Origin: Calonectria ilicicola
Lineage: Eukaryota; Ascomycota; Sordariomycetes; Hypocreales; Nectriaceae
NCBI GenBank assembly: GCA_020809705.1
Contig: CP085828.1
Location: 4,216,001 to 4,280,000 of the forward strand
DNA: 64,000 bases
Direction: 5' to 3'
This document shows positions 47,854 to 58,435 of the stretch, piece by piece. The notes below the pieces were generated by a model, which saw nothing but the letters and a program-made list of their open reading frames with translations, ran no database searches and had not been told where the DNA came from. How positions within the stretch are numbered: the first letter of the stretch is position 1; each line of letters begins with the position of its first letter. The position numbers were made by a program, and so were the translations under genes.

Positions 47854-48987
47854 ATGCCATCTTCTAGGAACCAGCGCATTGTTGTTATTGGCGCGGGCGT
47901 GCTGGGACTCACTACAGCAGTCCTGTTGCAGGACAGGTTTCCCCATGCCCGAATTACTATAGTGGCTTTTGAAACCCCGGTTACACCCCCTGGTCAGGAG
48001 GCTGAGCGGCCGTCACCCGATTATGCTTCGATGTGGGCGGGTGCACACTTCCGACCCACGCCTGGTGCATACTTCCGACCTACAGATGGTGTACACTTCC
48101 GACCTACGTCTGGGGTGGAAAATCAATTGGCAGATGAACAGGAACTTGCCTTGCTGACTGCTGATAAGATGAGGCATTTGGCGCATCGGTATCCCGAGTC
48201 AGGCGTGCAAACGATTGTTGGACGTGAAGTTATGGAGTACATCCCCGAAGACAAGGTGCACTTCAAGACGGGCGACGCCTATGCAAGTCGCCAGGGTGAT
48301 GAATTTCGTGTCTTGGGCCCTGACGAGTTGCCGCCAAGTGCTAAATGGGGTTGCGAATACCAAACTTGGGTTGTTAATGTGCACGTTTACTGCCGCTGGC
48401 TTCTGGCCATGTTCATTCGACAGGGTGGGAACATTGTACAAAGAAAATTGCCAAAATTGGACGATGCCTTTGAATATTTCCCACCCTTGTCGGCGCCAAA
48501 AATTGTGGTCAATTGTTCAGGCCGTAATTTCGACCAGGACTCCAAGATGAACATAATTCGTGGTCAAACTGTTCTCGTCAAGAACGCATACCACAAAACA
48601 GCTACACGACATAACAAAGATGGCAGTTGGTCTTTTCTGATTCCCAGGCCGCTTGGTGGTGGCACTATCGTTGGCGGCACTAAGCAAATGGGGGACTGGG
48701 GTACGGAAATCCGACCCGATGAGACAAGGTTTATTCTTGCCGCTGCCGCGCAGTATTGGCCTGAATTTGTATCTAAAGTGGAAGACTTTGAGATTTTGGC
48801 CATTAACGTCGGCAGGAGACCGTGGCGAGAAGGAGGAACTAGAATTGAGCGGCAAGACTTTGGTGATACAAAGTGCGTTATTCATGGGTATGGTGTTGGT
48901 GCCAGGGGGTATGAACTCAGTTGGGGAATCGCAGGCCGCATTGTGGACTTAGTTGGAGAGGCGTTTGATTTGACTTCGAAGCTGTAG
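47854..48987 (+). CDS. D-amino-acid oxidase family flavoprotein
   Basis: A 377-residue DAO/DASPO-type FAD oxidase, converting D-amino acids to 2-oxoacids, ammonia and H2O2; usually peroxisomal. Single exon. The dinucleotide fold is VVIGAGVLGLTTAVLL; the DAO motif WAGAHFRP is followed by two extra tandem copies (see the repeat at 48040-48111). KWGCEYQTWVVNVHVYCRWL, VNCSGRNF, IRGQTVLVKN and HGYGVGARGYELSWG are family blocks. The C-terminus DLTSKL ends in SKL, a PTS1 peroxisomal signal. Adjacent to an amino-acid permease and a D-2-hydroxyacid dehydrogenase. Confidence 0.9.
   Translation: MPSSRNQRIVVIGAGVLGLTTAVLLQDRFPHARITIVAFETPVTPPGQEAERPSPDYASMWAGAHFRPTPGAYFRPTDGVHFRPTSGVENQLADEQELALLTADKMRHLAHRYPESGVQTIVGREVMEYIPEDKVHFKTGDAYASRQGDEFRVLGPDELPPSAKWGCEYQTWVVNVHVYCRWLLAMFIRQGGNIVQRKLPKLDDAFEYFPPLSAPKIVVNCSGRNFDQDSKMNIIRGQTVLVKNAYHKTATRHNKDGSWSFLIPRPLGGGTIVGGTKQMGDWGTEIRPDETRFILAAAAQYWPEFVSKVEDFEILAINVGRRPWREGGTRIERQDFGDTKCVIHGYGVGARGYELSWGIAGRIVDLVGEAFDLTSKL
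48040..48111 (+). repeat. 24-bp minisatellite, three copies, in the DAO gene
   Basis: Three in-frame 24-base units encode GAHFRPTP, GAYFRPTD and GVHFRPTS. They sit at the conserved WAGAHFRP motif, so a functional motif has been copied in tandem. The units differ at several positions, so the array is not very recent. Confidence 0.92.
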
Positions 48988-49426
48988 TTATTGTATAATA
49001 ATTGGCGCGATAATGGAAGCAATGTTTATATTTTTTTCTCTTCTTTTTCTAACTAATCTGGTGCAAATACAATGTCTTATTCAAAATATATTCATTCTGG
49101 TAGAACTCAAGTGCTGGGTTTACTTTGCGTCATTTCATGCTCCGTGATCTTGTGAGACCCTATTATCATCGATTTTTGCCATGGCCCACCATGTATTGAC
49201 GACTTTACCAAGATATTCGAATATTTTAAGCCTCAATACTATCTTTGAGCTGAGTCTGGCCCGAGTCATTGCAAGCACTGATTTCGGATTGCATTTCCGC
49301 CGCCTGGTGGGGAACGAAGCTAATTTGGGCCGAGTCATGATGATTGAGATGATAATAATAAGCCCAGCCCAAGTCCAATCTTGTCGTTGAGAATCATTCC
49401 ACAATATTGTCGATACCGATTTCATC
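48988..49426. other. Intergenic, 0.44 kb
   Basis: AT-rich spacer and promoter of the next gene; no gene seen. Confidence 0.55.
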
Positions 49427-50655
49427 ATGTCCTCAAAGAATGAAACCTTGATCATCCTCATGCCATGGATCCCCCCGACTGAGTGGGTGACTCAACTTGG
49501 CCGTATTTCGCCGGGCATTGCGGTCCATAGCTACAAGGTCGACATGTATGCGAAAGAAATTCCAAAAGAGATTTCAGCCAGTTTGTGGGAGAGCGCCACT
49601 ATTCTTTTCACTTGGAAGTCATTTCCAACCCCCGAAATGGTGCCCAATCTACGCTATGTCCAATTGCTCAGCGCTGGTTGCAATCAGATCTTGGACTTGC
49701 CCTTGTTTCTGGACACAGATATTGCGTTTTGCACCTCTAATGGTGTTCACCCGTGAGTCTTGAATAAATCCAGATCCTGTGAATTTCATCACTGACGCAA
49801 TCAGCCCTCAAATTGCTGAATGGGTCTTTTCCACATTTTTGGCCTTCCAGCATCATGGTAAGATTCATAATCTAGGTAAAGATTATCCCACTGATAGAAT
49901 TTACCCAGTACCGGAGTATCTGTATAATCAAAAATTATCGAAATGGGTCGATCCCGATTCGGATGAAGACACTGAGGACGCTGTAGGTCTTCGAATGTGA
50001 GTTATTTATTAAACCTAATATTTCCATAAACTTGGTATTTACTAAATTCCTACTTATTAGGGGCATCCTAGGATATGGATGTGTTGGTCGTCAATGTGCG
50101 CGAGTTGCAAAGGCCTTTGGAATGGATGTCTATGCATACACCATGCACGAGCGACCTACTCCCGAATCGCGAAAAGACCATGGTTTTAGCGAGCCTGGCT
50201 TAGGAGATCCTAATGGAGAGTTTCCATCTAAATGGTTTTTCGGACCGGAACAACTCAATATTTTCCTCGTATCTGACCTGGATCTGCTCGTCATTACGCT
50301 TCCACTTACAGAACAGACAAAACACATGATTTCTAAGGAGCAATTTGCTCTATTGAGCAGGAAAAAGGCCTATATATCCAATGTAGGACGCGGAGGAATC
50401 ATCAAGACCGAGGACTTGATTGAAGCGCTAGACCAGGGCCTGATTCGAGGTGCGGCTCTGGATGTGACAGACCCAGAGCCTCTACCAGAGGATCATGCTC
50501 TTTGGAGGTACAAAAATGTCATCATAACCCCTCACTGTGCTGGAAACTCTAATCACTACTATGAACGAGTACGCAAGGTTTTGGCATACAATATTGAAAG
50601 ACGTCAAAAAGGACAGGAAGTGGTGAACAAAGTTAGCCGGTCATTGGGCTACTAG
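49427..50655 (+). CDS. D-isomer-specific 2-hydroxyacid dehydrogenase
   Basis: A 370-residue NAD(P)-dependent enzyme that reduces 2-oxoacids to D-2-hydroxyacids. Exons are 49427-49752, 49805-49996 and 50061-50655. The nucleotide motif is GILGYGCVGRQCARVAKAFG; catalytic residues are in NVGRGGII (Arg), LDVTDPEPLPEDHALW (Glu) and VIITPHCAGN (His). A 30-residue insertion (RPTPESRKDHGFSEPGLGD) follows the Rossmann beta2 region, as in several fungal members. It could use 2-oxoacids made by the D-amino-acid oxidase 440 bases upstream on the same strand. Confidence 0.9.
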
Positions 50656-50734
50656 TCAGATTTAGACGATATGATACTATGATATTTGATATCACATATT
50701 TGTCCAAGAGGACACTTCTGTAGCTGTTAATGCT

Positions 50735-51711
50735 CTAGCCGCTCAGAAAGAGATTAATGTGCTCCGCAACCCTTTCAGCGTACTGGAATAAGAACCCATG
50801 ACCAGATGTAGGATAGAGATGCAAGGTAGCAGCATGGTGTTTTAATTTCTTCCACATCAAGATGCTATTTTCTGTTGGCATCAAAATATCGTCGCTTCCT
50901 ATTGAACGGCATTAGCATACCTGGAACATGTTGCATTATTCCTCGAGTTACCAACCACCCATAATGAGAACAGGCATTTGGAGCTCATCAAATCTGTTAT
51001 AAGAGCCGGTGTTGCTCTCGTTGGGATTCATGAAGTGTCCAAATGCTGCAGCTTGTTTGTTGGCACCATCTGTGCTCAAATACTCCCATCGATTAGGTCG
51101 CGACTGAACAATTCTTTGCCAAACCTGTTCACCCATGGCTTGGCCTTGGGCTGATAGAGGGAAGAATCCTGCAATAAAGGACTCTTTCTGATCTTTCAAG
51201 CTAATTGCATCTTTGATCCTAACAAATGGCGTGGGATCTGCAAATTCAAGACCTTCGCCAATGCTTGGAATAGTACCACACAAAATTAGGCGACGTACTA
51301 GGCCTGGGGCATTGAGAGCAACCATCTGGGCAACTGTACCACCCAAAGAAAATCCCATCATATCAATGACGTGAAATCCAAGAGCCCTAGAAACTTCAAC
51401 GTAGGTCTGCGCAAACCCTGAAATAGTGTCGGGGATTTCGCCAGTTGAGCGGCCAACGCCCGGGTAATCGATCAAAACTACAGGACGTGCTGCTGCAAGA
51501 GGATTTACCAGAGCGGGATCCCAGTGATCCATGGTGCCCCTATGAGCAAGTTATTAGCAGAGTCCACTAAAGAATCTTGAAGAATGAAAACGAACCTGAA
51601 ATAGACGGCCAGGAAGAGGGGAACCCCACTGGAGGGACCAAGAGTGCGATAGGCAATCCGGGCATTTTTTATTGTAACAAATTGGTCTTTGGAAGTTTCG
51701 TAAGTTGCCAT
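50735..51711 (-). CDS. Alpha/beta hydrolase
   Basis: A 287-residue alpha/beta hydrolase in three exons (minus): 51711-51596, 51539-50956 and 50898-50735. RGTMDHWDPALVNPLA holds the oxyanion strand. MGFSLGGTVAQM is the nucleophile elbow, GGSDDILMPTENS the acid and PTSGHGFLFQYAE the histidine, so the triad is complete. The last two introns use GTTCGT and GTTGGT donors, both needed to restore the frame. It is convergent with the hydroxyacid dehydrogenase gene, stops 80 bases apart. Substrate unknown. Confidence 0.85.
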
Positions 51712-52357
51712 AACTAGTTAGGATGAGAAATCCAAATTAGACTTTGGGGATCTAGAATGGTGTTGGATTGACCCAGACGCTCGTTGAATATGAATCTCTG
51801 CGGGAGAGATATACACACAATTAATTCTCAGGTCGGAGTTACGCTCAATTCAGTACAAGCTAACTCCGTTCTCGCCCCAAACTTAAAGCCGACTGTGATA
51901 CAATTTGAGGGCATCTTCACGCGAAGAGTGGGGCGACTGCGGTATTGCGGCCATTGCGGTGTCTGCGGCCTCTGCGGCACTACGGCATTTGTAGTCGGAT
52001 GTGTGAATCTCTTGGCAATCATCGGCTAGGGAAAGAGTGACAGTCGTAGTGCTTATCAGTATGTCTCATTTAAAAATTAGAAAGACCATGTATACGTTGG
52101 TCATTATTAATGTCCGTACTATAATCTAAATGCCAGTAGTGGCAGTGGTTGGATATTCAAATGTCGATGCGGTCTTTTAGGGTATGTCATGTCTCTTATT
52201 TATCGCAACCTCAGACATTTATGATGGCATCCATCTTAAGCCAAATATTATGACATGAATTGATGGGCGATTCTTCAATCCCAAACAAAAAGTGATGCAT
52301 GCAACTGCGGCAACTCCAACTAGCCACCCGAACTTTCGTCCTAGAATAAGACTCTAG
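51712..52357. other. Intergenic, 0.65 kb
   Basis: Contains a short imperfect TTGCGG/CTGCGG repeat at 51940-51976. An ORF of 81 codons spans it but looks fortuitous. No gene supported. Confidence 0.5.
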
Positions 52358-52714
52358 TTATACCGGAGAATCGCAGTACATGCGCCCATCACCACAGTCA
52401 CTAGTATCTGCGCACATTATGCGGCATTCGTAATTGTCGCAACTGAGACCCGGTTGACACTGTGAATCAACATTGCAAGAATTGACTTCACATTGTGGTA
52501 TATCCGAATTTGTATTGCAATGCATCCCCCTTGGACAGTCGTTATCGACATTACAATTGGTCGTATAGGCGTAACAAACCCCGGTTTTTTGAGGGGATAT
52601 CGAAGATGTTGTGCTGGATGCCGTGGTCGAGGTGGGCGATGTAGTGTAGCAGACGAGGGCCTGAGCAGTCACATATAGCGCAAAACTGCCAAGCAAAATT
52701 AGATTCAAGATCAT
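52358..52714 (-). CDS. Small secreted Cys-rich protein, EB-module-like
   Basis: A 118-residue single-exon ORF from the ATG at 52714. A signal peptide (MILNLILLGSFALYVTAQA) is followed by a Ser/Thr-rich linker and 14 cysteines. Three successive modules have the spacing C-x-V-D-x-D/Q-C-x-x-G-x-x-C (NCNVDNDCPRGMHC, SCNVDSQCQPGLSC, MCADTSDCGDGRMYC), like EB or dickkopf-type Cys knots. Secretion and disulfide folding are likely. It could be an effector or wall protein. No family name assigned. Confidence 0.75.
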   Translation of the reverse strand: MILNLILLGSFALYVTAQALVCYTTSPTSTTASSTTSSISPQKTGVCYAYTTNCNVDNDCPRGMHCNTNSDIPQCEVNSCNVDSQCQPGLSCDNYECRIMCADTSDCGDGRMYCDSPV

Positions 52715-53220
52715 TTTCACACATAAAATTGAAGTCAAAACGTTGATTACCTGGCTAATTTAAGGTTAGAAGCAGTATTATTTATACCCAAAGCCATTGG
52801 AATGTAGTCGTGGTCAAGGGAGAAGACATTACTAATCTGCGTGAAAATTTTTTTTTGGGTGCATGCCTTTCTAAAACAATTCGAAGGGAGAATATTGGCA
52901 TTAGCGCGGCAATTTTACTGGTGATAGGGTGACCTGGAAAGCCTGCTTTTCCATATTCAATAAGAGGTTAATATTTGTTTGAGTTGTGCTGGTTCTTCTG
53001 TTAAATCCCTTTTAGTCACTACTAAATACATTATGTTGCGATATGTTCAGTCTTAAAAGACCGCGGTGTGTTTTATCTATTTCGGTCTATTCGCTGGTAA
53101 AAGAAAAGGTTATTTGACAAGAATTGTTGTCTGAAACTACTTAAAATAAAGTTTTATGCAGAAAAGGACTAGACAGATAACTTTTGAACCGCATTTTTGA
53201 TTTTGGGAATCAACGCTTTC

Positions 53221-53301
53221 TGTCAAACGGATATAGGGCACCATTGCACTACACATTAGCGGAGTGTTCACTTCACTTTTACCGTAGCCAGCAATATAAC
53301 A
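53221..53301. repeat. 5' LTR of the TRIM-like element
   Basis: 81 bases, TGT...ACA, 75 of 81 identical to 53549-53629. Confidence 0.85.
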
Positions 53302-53548
53302 GTTATAAGCCCAGTTTACGCCAAGACCTACGCTAACAACAAATTACTATCAACACCTAATCCGGTACCCTGCACCCATTAGCTAAGAGTTACCAGTTCG
53401 AACCCAGCATTAGGCTCAACAACACAACGGGCATCACCAGCCCCCCGACCAACAGAGCAGCCACAGCCTGCCTCGCACTAAAGCTGCCGCAATGGCGTAT
53501 CAGATCACACAGATCACCCCGACCAAAACGAGCTAATCTGGGGGGGTA

Positions 53549-53629
53549 TGTCAAACAGATATAGGGCACTATTGCACTACGCATTAGCGGAGTGTTCACT
53601 TCACTTTTGCCGTAGCCGGCAATATGACA
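53549..53629. repeat. 3' LTR of the TRIM-like element
   Basis: 81 bases, TGT...ACA. Its right end overlaps the last codons and stop of the RelA/SpoT-hydrolase gene (minus strand). Confidence 0.85.
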
Positions 53630-55577
53630 CTTTCCGTTTGGTGGCCATTGCCATTTCAATTCTCTCCAGTGCACTAGAGACTTTCTTGAACTCGGGGTCT
53701 TCGGAGCTTGAGAATTTGGTCATGTTCAAGTGATCTCTGTCAATATGTTGCCTTGTTTCAATAGGTATATCCATGCGCGACAATTCATCTTCCACCACCT
53801 GGAAGCTGGTTAGTAGCGACGGTATTGGAAGGACGATGAACTTACCTTTTTACCTAATATGGACCCTTGTGACTCTTGAAATGAATACACTATCCAGTTG
53901 TGTGCTTGGGCTAGCGAACTAAAGTCGTTTCTGAGCGTCTTAAGCCGATCTAGGTCTGGTAACAGAGCATTCATTATTTGATCATTGATGGTATGGCCTG
54001 TTACCCGACGAATTAATTCTGCCATGCGAAAATGGAGATCACGTCGGTTAACTTCTTTATGTAAGGTGCCGAAAAAGAGAATGCCCATAGTGGACTTGAA
54101 CACTTGTTGTAAGTGGGAACGTCCCTGGTTGCTGTTTTTTGACTGCAACAACATCTCTTTCGCAATGATTCCACCTAAACTATGTGCGATGAAAATAACT
54201 GGTCGGCGTGGCTTTTTACGGCGTTCGGACTCCACCGATATTAAAAAGTTGTTGGCTAGATCATAAATTGTTGGTTTACTAATGGGAAGACCGGAACGGT
54301 GCTGAATTTCCATACGATAACCGTATGTTAGTACGCGAGCGGCCGGCCAAGTTTGTGGCAGTAGCTGCTTTGGCCAGAAAATGAACTTTTCTTCGACAGA
54401 ACTAGTATTTCCAAGATTTTGATGAGAAGGCTGGGCTTTTCCGTGATCAAACTTGGATTTGATCTCGCAAGTCCATGTTTGCGTGTGGTGTCCATTGAAG
54501 CCATGGATAAATATAATGCTGACCCATTTAGTTCAACTCTAGTTAGATTATGTCTCAATCAAGTACTCACTCTATCTCCGGTTTAGGAGGGTCAGCAACT
54601 ATGTGCATACCAATTGGGGTGGGCTGCAACTTTTCAACAACCCATTTTAGCATTTCGTCCGGCGTGGAGCAATTTTTGGGCGGGTTCCGAAACGCGCTTT
54701 TGACTTCTTCAATAGGAATGATGTTGCTGCCGCGCGTAGAAACGATTTGCCCTAAGGCGCTCGGGGCGTTCGGAAAAGATTTGAGAAAATGTTGTAAATC
54801 TATCTGTCCATCGATTTCATGGGATGCGCTGGGGAATGGTGAATTTGAAGTTCCCATCAAGTCATTACGGTAGGCGACACAAAGAAATAAAAGGGCTGCA
54901 ACGCCATGAGTTATGTCTACAAATATCTCGTCTCTCTTGTTCATTGTAGGTACAAGTCTCTTGTAGAGTAGAGAATGCGCAAATTTATTGTACAGATTGT
55001 CAACAACAGTTGTGACCTGTATTTCGAACACGACGCCGGAGTATAGGGCGAGATTGTCGGCTGTTGGTAAACGTACTGTGACATGATGATTGATGCACTT
55101 GTAGGCTCCAAACAACGGTTTCCATAGTTTCCCGACAGACCGGTCTGATGAGAAGACGTTTGGAGATTTTTTGTCGTGGAATGTGGCTTTAATGAGAGCG
55201 GTGACCTCCTCAACATCGGAATCGTTATTCACCACGATGCGCAGACCAACTAGATCGTGCAGATCCTCAAAGATTTCGGGAATATTTTCATATTTCTGCC
55301 TTTGAAGAGCCTGCTCTCGGCGCTCGATAGACTTCTCGATAGAGCTTAGACTCTTGACTCTCCCTTCGACTTTGCTGGAAAGGCTACTTTTTTGAAGTTT
55401 GGAGTTGCAGAAAGGTATCAGCTGCTGCAACATCGTTTCATAGTCAGCCTTGAGCTTCGGCCAAATAGTCTGGAGGAAGGCTGAGGTAGCAGATTCCCCT
55501 GAGGAATTGGTTTGGATTAGAGAGTTGATTTTCGCCTGTAGTGGCGTTAGAGCCACAATGTCCTGGCTGGCAGTCAT
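53601..55577 (-). CDS. RelA/SpoT nucleotidyltransferase-SesB-like hydrolase fusion
   Basis: A 625-residue fusion in three exons (minus): 55577-54571, 54518-53846 and 53798-53601. Residues 65-210 are a RelA/SpoT synthetase-like domain: GRVKSLSSIEKS, FEDLHDLVGLRIVV (Asp108), AYKCINHH (Tyr159) and FEIQVTTVVDNLYNKFAH (Glu185). The positions of the metal Asp and Glu are retained; no HD hydrolase domain is seen. Residues 335-600 are a SesB/PGAP1-like alpha/beta hydrolase: IIFIHGFNGHHTQTW, PVIFIAHSLGGIIAKE (Ser449) and GTLHKE. The exon junction reads PKPEI/DIIFIHG across intron 54519-54570. Both families are known as effector domains of fungal NLR proteins. The last 9 codons and stop come from an inserted LTR element. 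Start at ATG 55577; upstream open frame is AT- and A-rich. Confidence 0.84.
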
Positions 55578-56370
55578 GGAGCAAACGATCAACGATTGTG
55601 CGGTGTGAACGTGCAATTGGAGGTTTACGATGTCGAAGTCCGTAGATGATTGAATGCTAAAAAAAAAGGAAAAAAGAAAAAAGCCCCCAAAGTAACAGAT
55701 CTTTCTTCGGAACGCGTATTGCTCATGGGGGCCATTTTGTCGGAGACTTTTCTCCACTTTCAGCTTCTCACAATCGGGTGAGCCGGCGTGGCCCCCAAAC
55801 AAGGCTGCAACGCAATGGAAGCTTAAAAATCGGCGACAAATCACGGTACATTTCTGATGCGAACACGATTATCTAAAGGATCTTGATTGGGAAAATTGTT
55901 ACGATTGCATGAAAGGGGCTGATGGAGTGACGTAAGCCTGGTGAATCGGGCGTAAGGCTGAATAGTGATACAGAATCGGATTGGATGCACATTCAGTAAC
56001 ACCGAGCATCTCCGATTTAGCTCGTGTTTCGGTCAGTTCATTTCTGCGCGTCAGCCTTTGGGTGTCGGCGATGAGCTGAACTTTCAGCTGCACCTTGGAA
56101 AAAAGAAGAAAAAAAACGTAACCCTCCAGGATAGGATTACGAATCAGAGCTGGGAGGACCTACTTCTCTTCATCCCATACACGGCTGAAATGTGCATTTT
56201 AGTAATCTCAAGATGATATATACGTGTTTAATGGATTATGACTCACACACAGAACACTCTGCTTTTCTATGTTTTGAAGCCAGTCGTCGTGTTCACACAC
56301 AGCGTTGGATTGACTGTTCTCATGGGTTATGTTTTGATCAAGCAATGATTTTGATGACTTGAACTTTGCT
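55578..56370. promoter_or_regulatory. Divergent intergenic region between the two hydrolase genes
   Basis: 793 bases separating the divergent RelA/SpoT-hydrolase and SesB-like genes, which may be co-regulated. A-rich tracts at 55659-55685 and 56098-56118. No gene seen. Confidence 0.45.
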
Positions 56371-57458
56371 ATGGAATCGCCACGACCATCGGCTTCAGTG
56401 CCTATTTCAAGCCGTGGACTAACGGTCATTGTCGAACCGGCTCAACCTGATGTAGAGTAAGCCCACTAACGCTTGCATCCGTCAAAAATGCTAAGTAATA
56501 AACCAGCATCGTGTTTATCCACGGTTTTAAAGGAGGCCCAGAGCAATCGTGGACAGAAAAATGCGGCCCACAGACGGGGCCAACTTCTCTACACAGCGCC
56601 GAACCAACAACACCACGCCTCAAACGACACATTTCTCTCACAAGCGTCAGAGGTAATCATGCAACGTCTGCCACTTGTTTCTGGCCTCGAGACCTGCTGC
56701 CGACAACTTTCCCCAATGCACGAATAATGACATATGGATACGACATCGAAATGGTCCACTGGCTTACGGCACCCGCGAACAAGCAGACAATTTATGACAT
56801 AGCGCATAGTTTCATGTTGGATCTTGATGCGAAGCGTGAGGGACAGCCGCGTCGGCCGATCTTATTCGTTGCACACAGTCTGGGCGGGATTATTGTAAAA
56901 GAGATGCTTTGGCAATGCTCCGGCTCAGTCAAGGATGCGCGCACCCAGAAAATCTTCAAGTCGACGGTTGGTATAATGTTTTTTGGCGTACCACATGGCG
57001 GCACAAACCCGCAGGGGTTCTTCATGAGTTTTGCAAGAATGATGATTCGTGCTCTGGGCTACTCCATGAACAGGAATATTTCCGACGCTTTGTTACCAGG
57101 GGCAGATCGACTCCAAAAGTTGAGCGACAATTTCGGACCCATTGCGAAAGAACGAAATTGGAAAATATACTCTTTCCAGGAGCAGTATGGATCAAAACTC
57201 ACCATGGGTGAAAAGGTTGTCGAAGATGGATCGTCGCATCTTGGCATGCCGGACATTGAAACGACGCAGCATATTGGCAAGGACCATTTTCACATGACCA
57301 GGTTTAGTGGAGCTGAAGACCCAGATTACATCAAAGTTGAGGCAGGTCTCAAGATTTTAAAAGCAAAGGTCGAGCGTTCTACGATTTTGCTGGCAATTCA
57401 AAGTGTGAGGGCCAAAATCATCCAAAGTTTGCTCTATATGGTTGTCCGCAGGCGCTGA
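56371..57458 (+). CDS. SesB/PGAP1-like alpha/beta hydrolase
   Basis: A 345-residue hydrolase paralogous to the C-terminal half of the divergent neighbour. Exons are 56371-56456 and 56507-57458; the junction PAQPDV/DIVFIHGFKG has the same position and phase as the neighbour's. The elbow is ILFVAHSLGGIIVKE (Ser153), then FFGVPHGGTNPQG, and GKDHFHMTRFSG near the C-terminus supplies the histidine. The region GPEQSWTEKCG after the HGF motif is typical of fungal SesB-like proteins, often fused to NACHT or NB-ARC; here the protein stands alone. The C-terminus has a basic helix (KIIQSLLYMVVRRR). A lipase/esterase effector role is inferred from family. Confidence 0.82.
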
Positions 57459-58435
57459 GTTTGGAGTTGATGTATCCAGGACAACTAGATGACCGCTGAC
57501 GGCTGTTTTCTTTCTTTTTTTTCCTTTTCTTTTTTTTCCACTCGAGAATGTATATATACAACTACGTCGGCTTAATGTGTAGAGAGGAAGGTAACAATGT
57601 CCCGAATATTACACTAGATCGCGCGGCATGTAGATAAGAGAATCTTAACAAAAAGAATTGGCCTATTGAATAGATAGATCTTGGGCACACCTGTTGTAGA
57701 GCTTGTCTCTAAATGATAAAAATGATACATATGCACTGGCGACGCAAGACACTACCAGTTAGGGAGACCACCGCATAAACCGGAGCTCTTGGTGCGCCTA
57801 TTTCAGGAGTCTATCTACCTTCCGAAGTCGGCTGTGATCTATGAGCAGCCATTGCTTATTCCTGATGCTTTTGAGGCCAGCCACCGCGAGGCCCGCCGCG
57901 GCGAGACGCCTGGTTGTGTGGAAAATGGGTGTGAGTGGAGCACACCTGGCGATAGAAACCACTCATAAAGTGCGAGACAGAACGAGGCACACAAGGAAAA
58001 TGACTCGCGTGACACCATTGCAAGCAACGTGATGATTTAAAAAGATCCATATATATATAAATAATGTCTACTTATATATCTTTTTACTATTATACATATT
58101 ATTGACCTTTACTTTCCTATTTGTCTTGTTGGTCTTCATACACTATAGTGCGCACAGTTTCTTGGCACCGTGTAGTAGCTGCAGGAAATTTCAAGTCCCG
58201 GAACATCACATTGCACTGATTTGCACTAAATATAAATCTACCGATACAGCTTGCTGAAGTTAAAAAAGCAAATAAAAAGTTAAACGGATACAAAATAACA
58301 CCAGCGAGATTGACCATTACATCCTCAGGCAACAAACAACTTGCCGATCAAGACAGATTTTCAACTTTGCTCCTTTCAGCTTAATCCATCGTAAATAGAG
58401 AGGTTGAGCGCCGAGTTTGAACCTGGTTTACCAAC
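57459..58435. other. Intergenic, 0.98 kb
   Basis: 3' flank of the hydrolase and promoter of the DUF6604 gene; no gene seen. Confidence 0.55.

Larger units (their letters stand above)
53216..53634. mobile_element. TRIM-like LTR mini-retroelement with 5-bp target duplication
   Basis: Two 81-bp direct repeats, 53221-53301 and 53549-53629, each start TGTCAAAC and end ACA and differ at six positions, all transitions. They flank 247 bases with no ORF. A G-run (CTGGGGGGG) lies just before the second repeat, as a polypurine tract would if the element reads on the plus strand. Immediately outside both ends is CTTTC (53216-53220 and 53630-53634), a perfect 5-bp target duplication. A clear tRNA-primer site was not found. 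Size (409 bp) and structure fit a terminal-repeat retrotransposon in miniature. Confidence 0.82.

Noticed and set aside
51784..52029. 81-codon ORF with CGHCGVCGLCG
   Set aside because: The Cys/Gly run comes from a short TGCGG repeat; no other coding sign.
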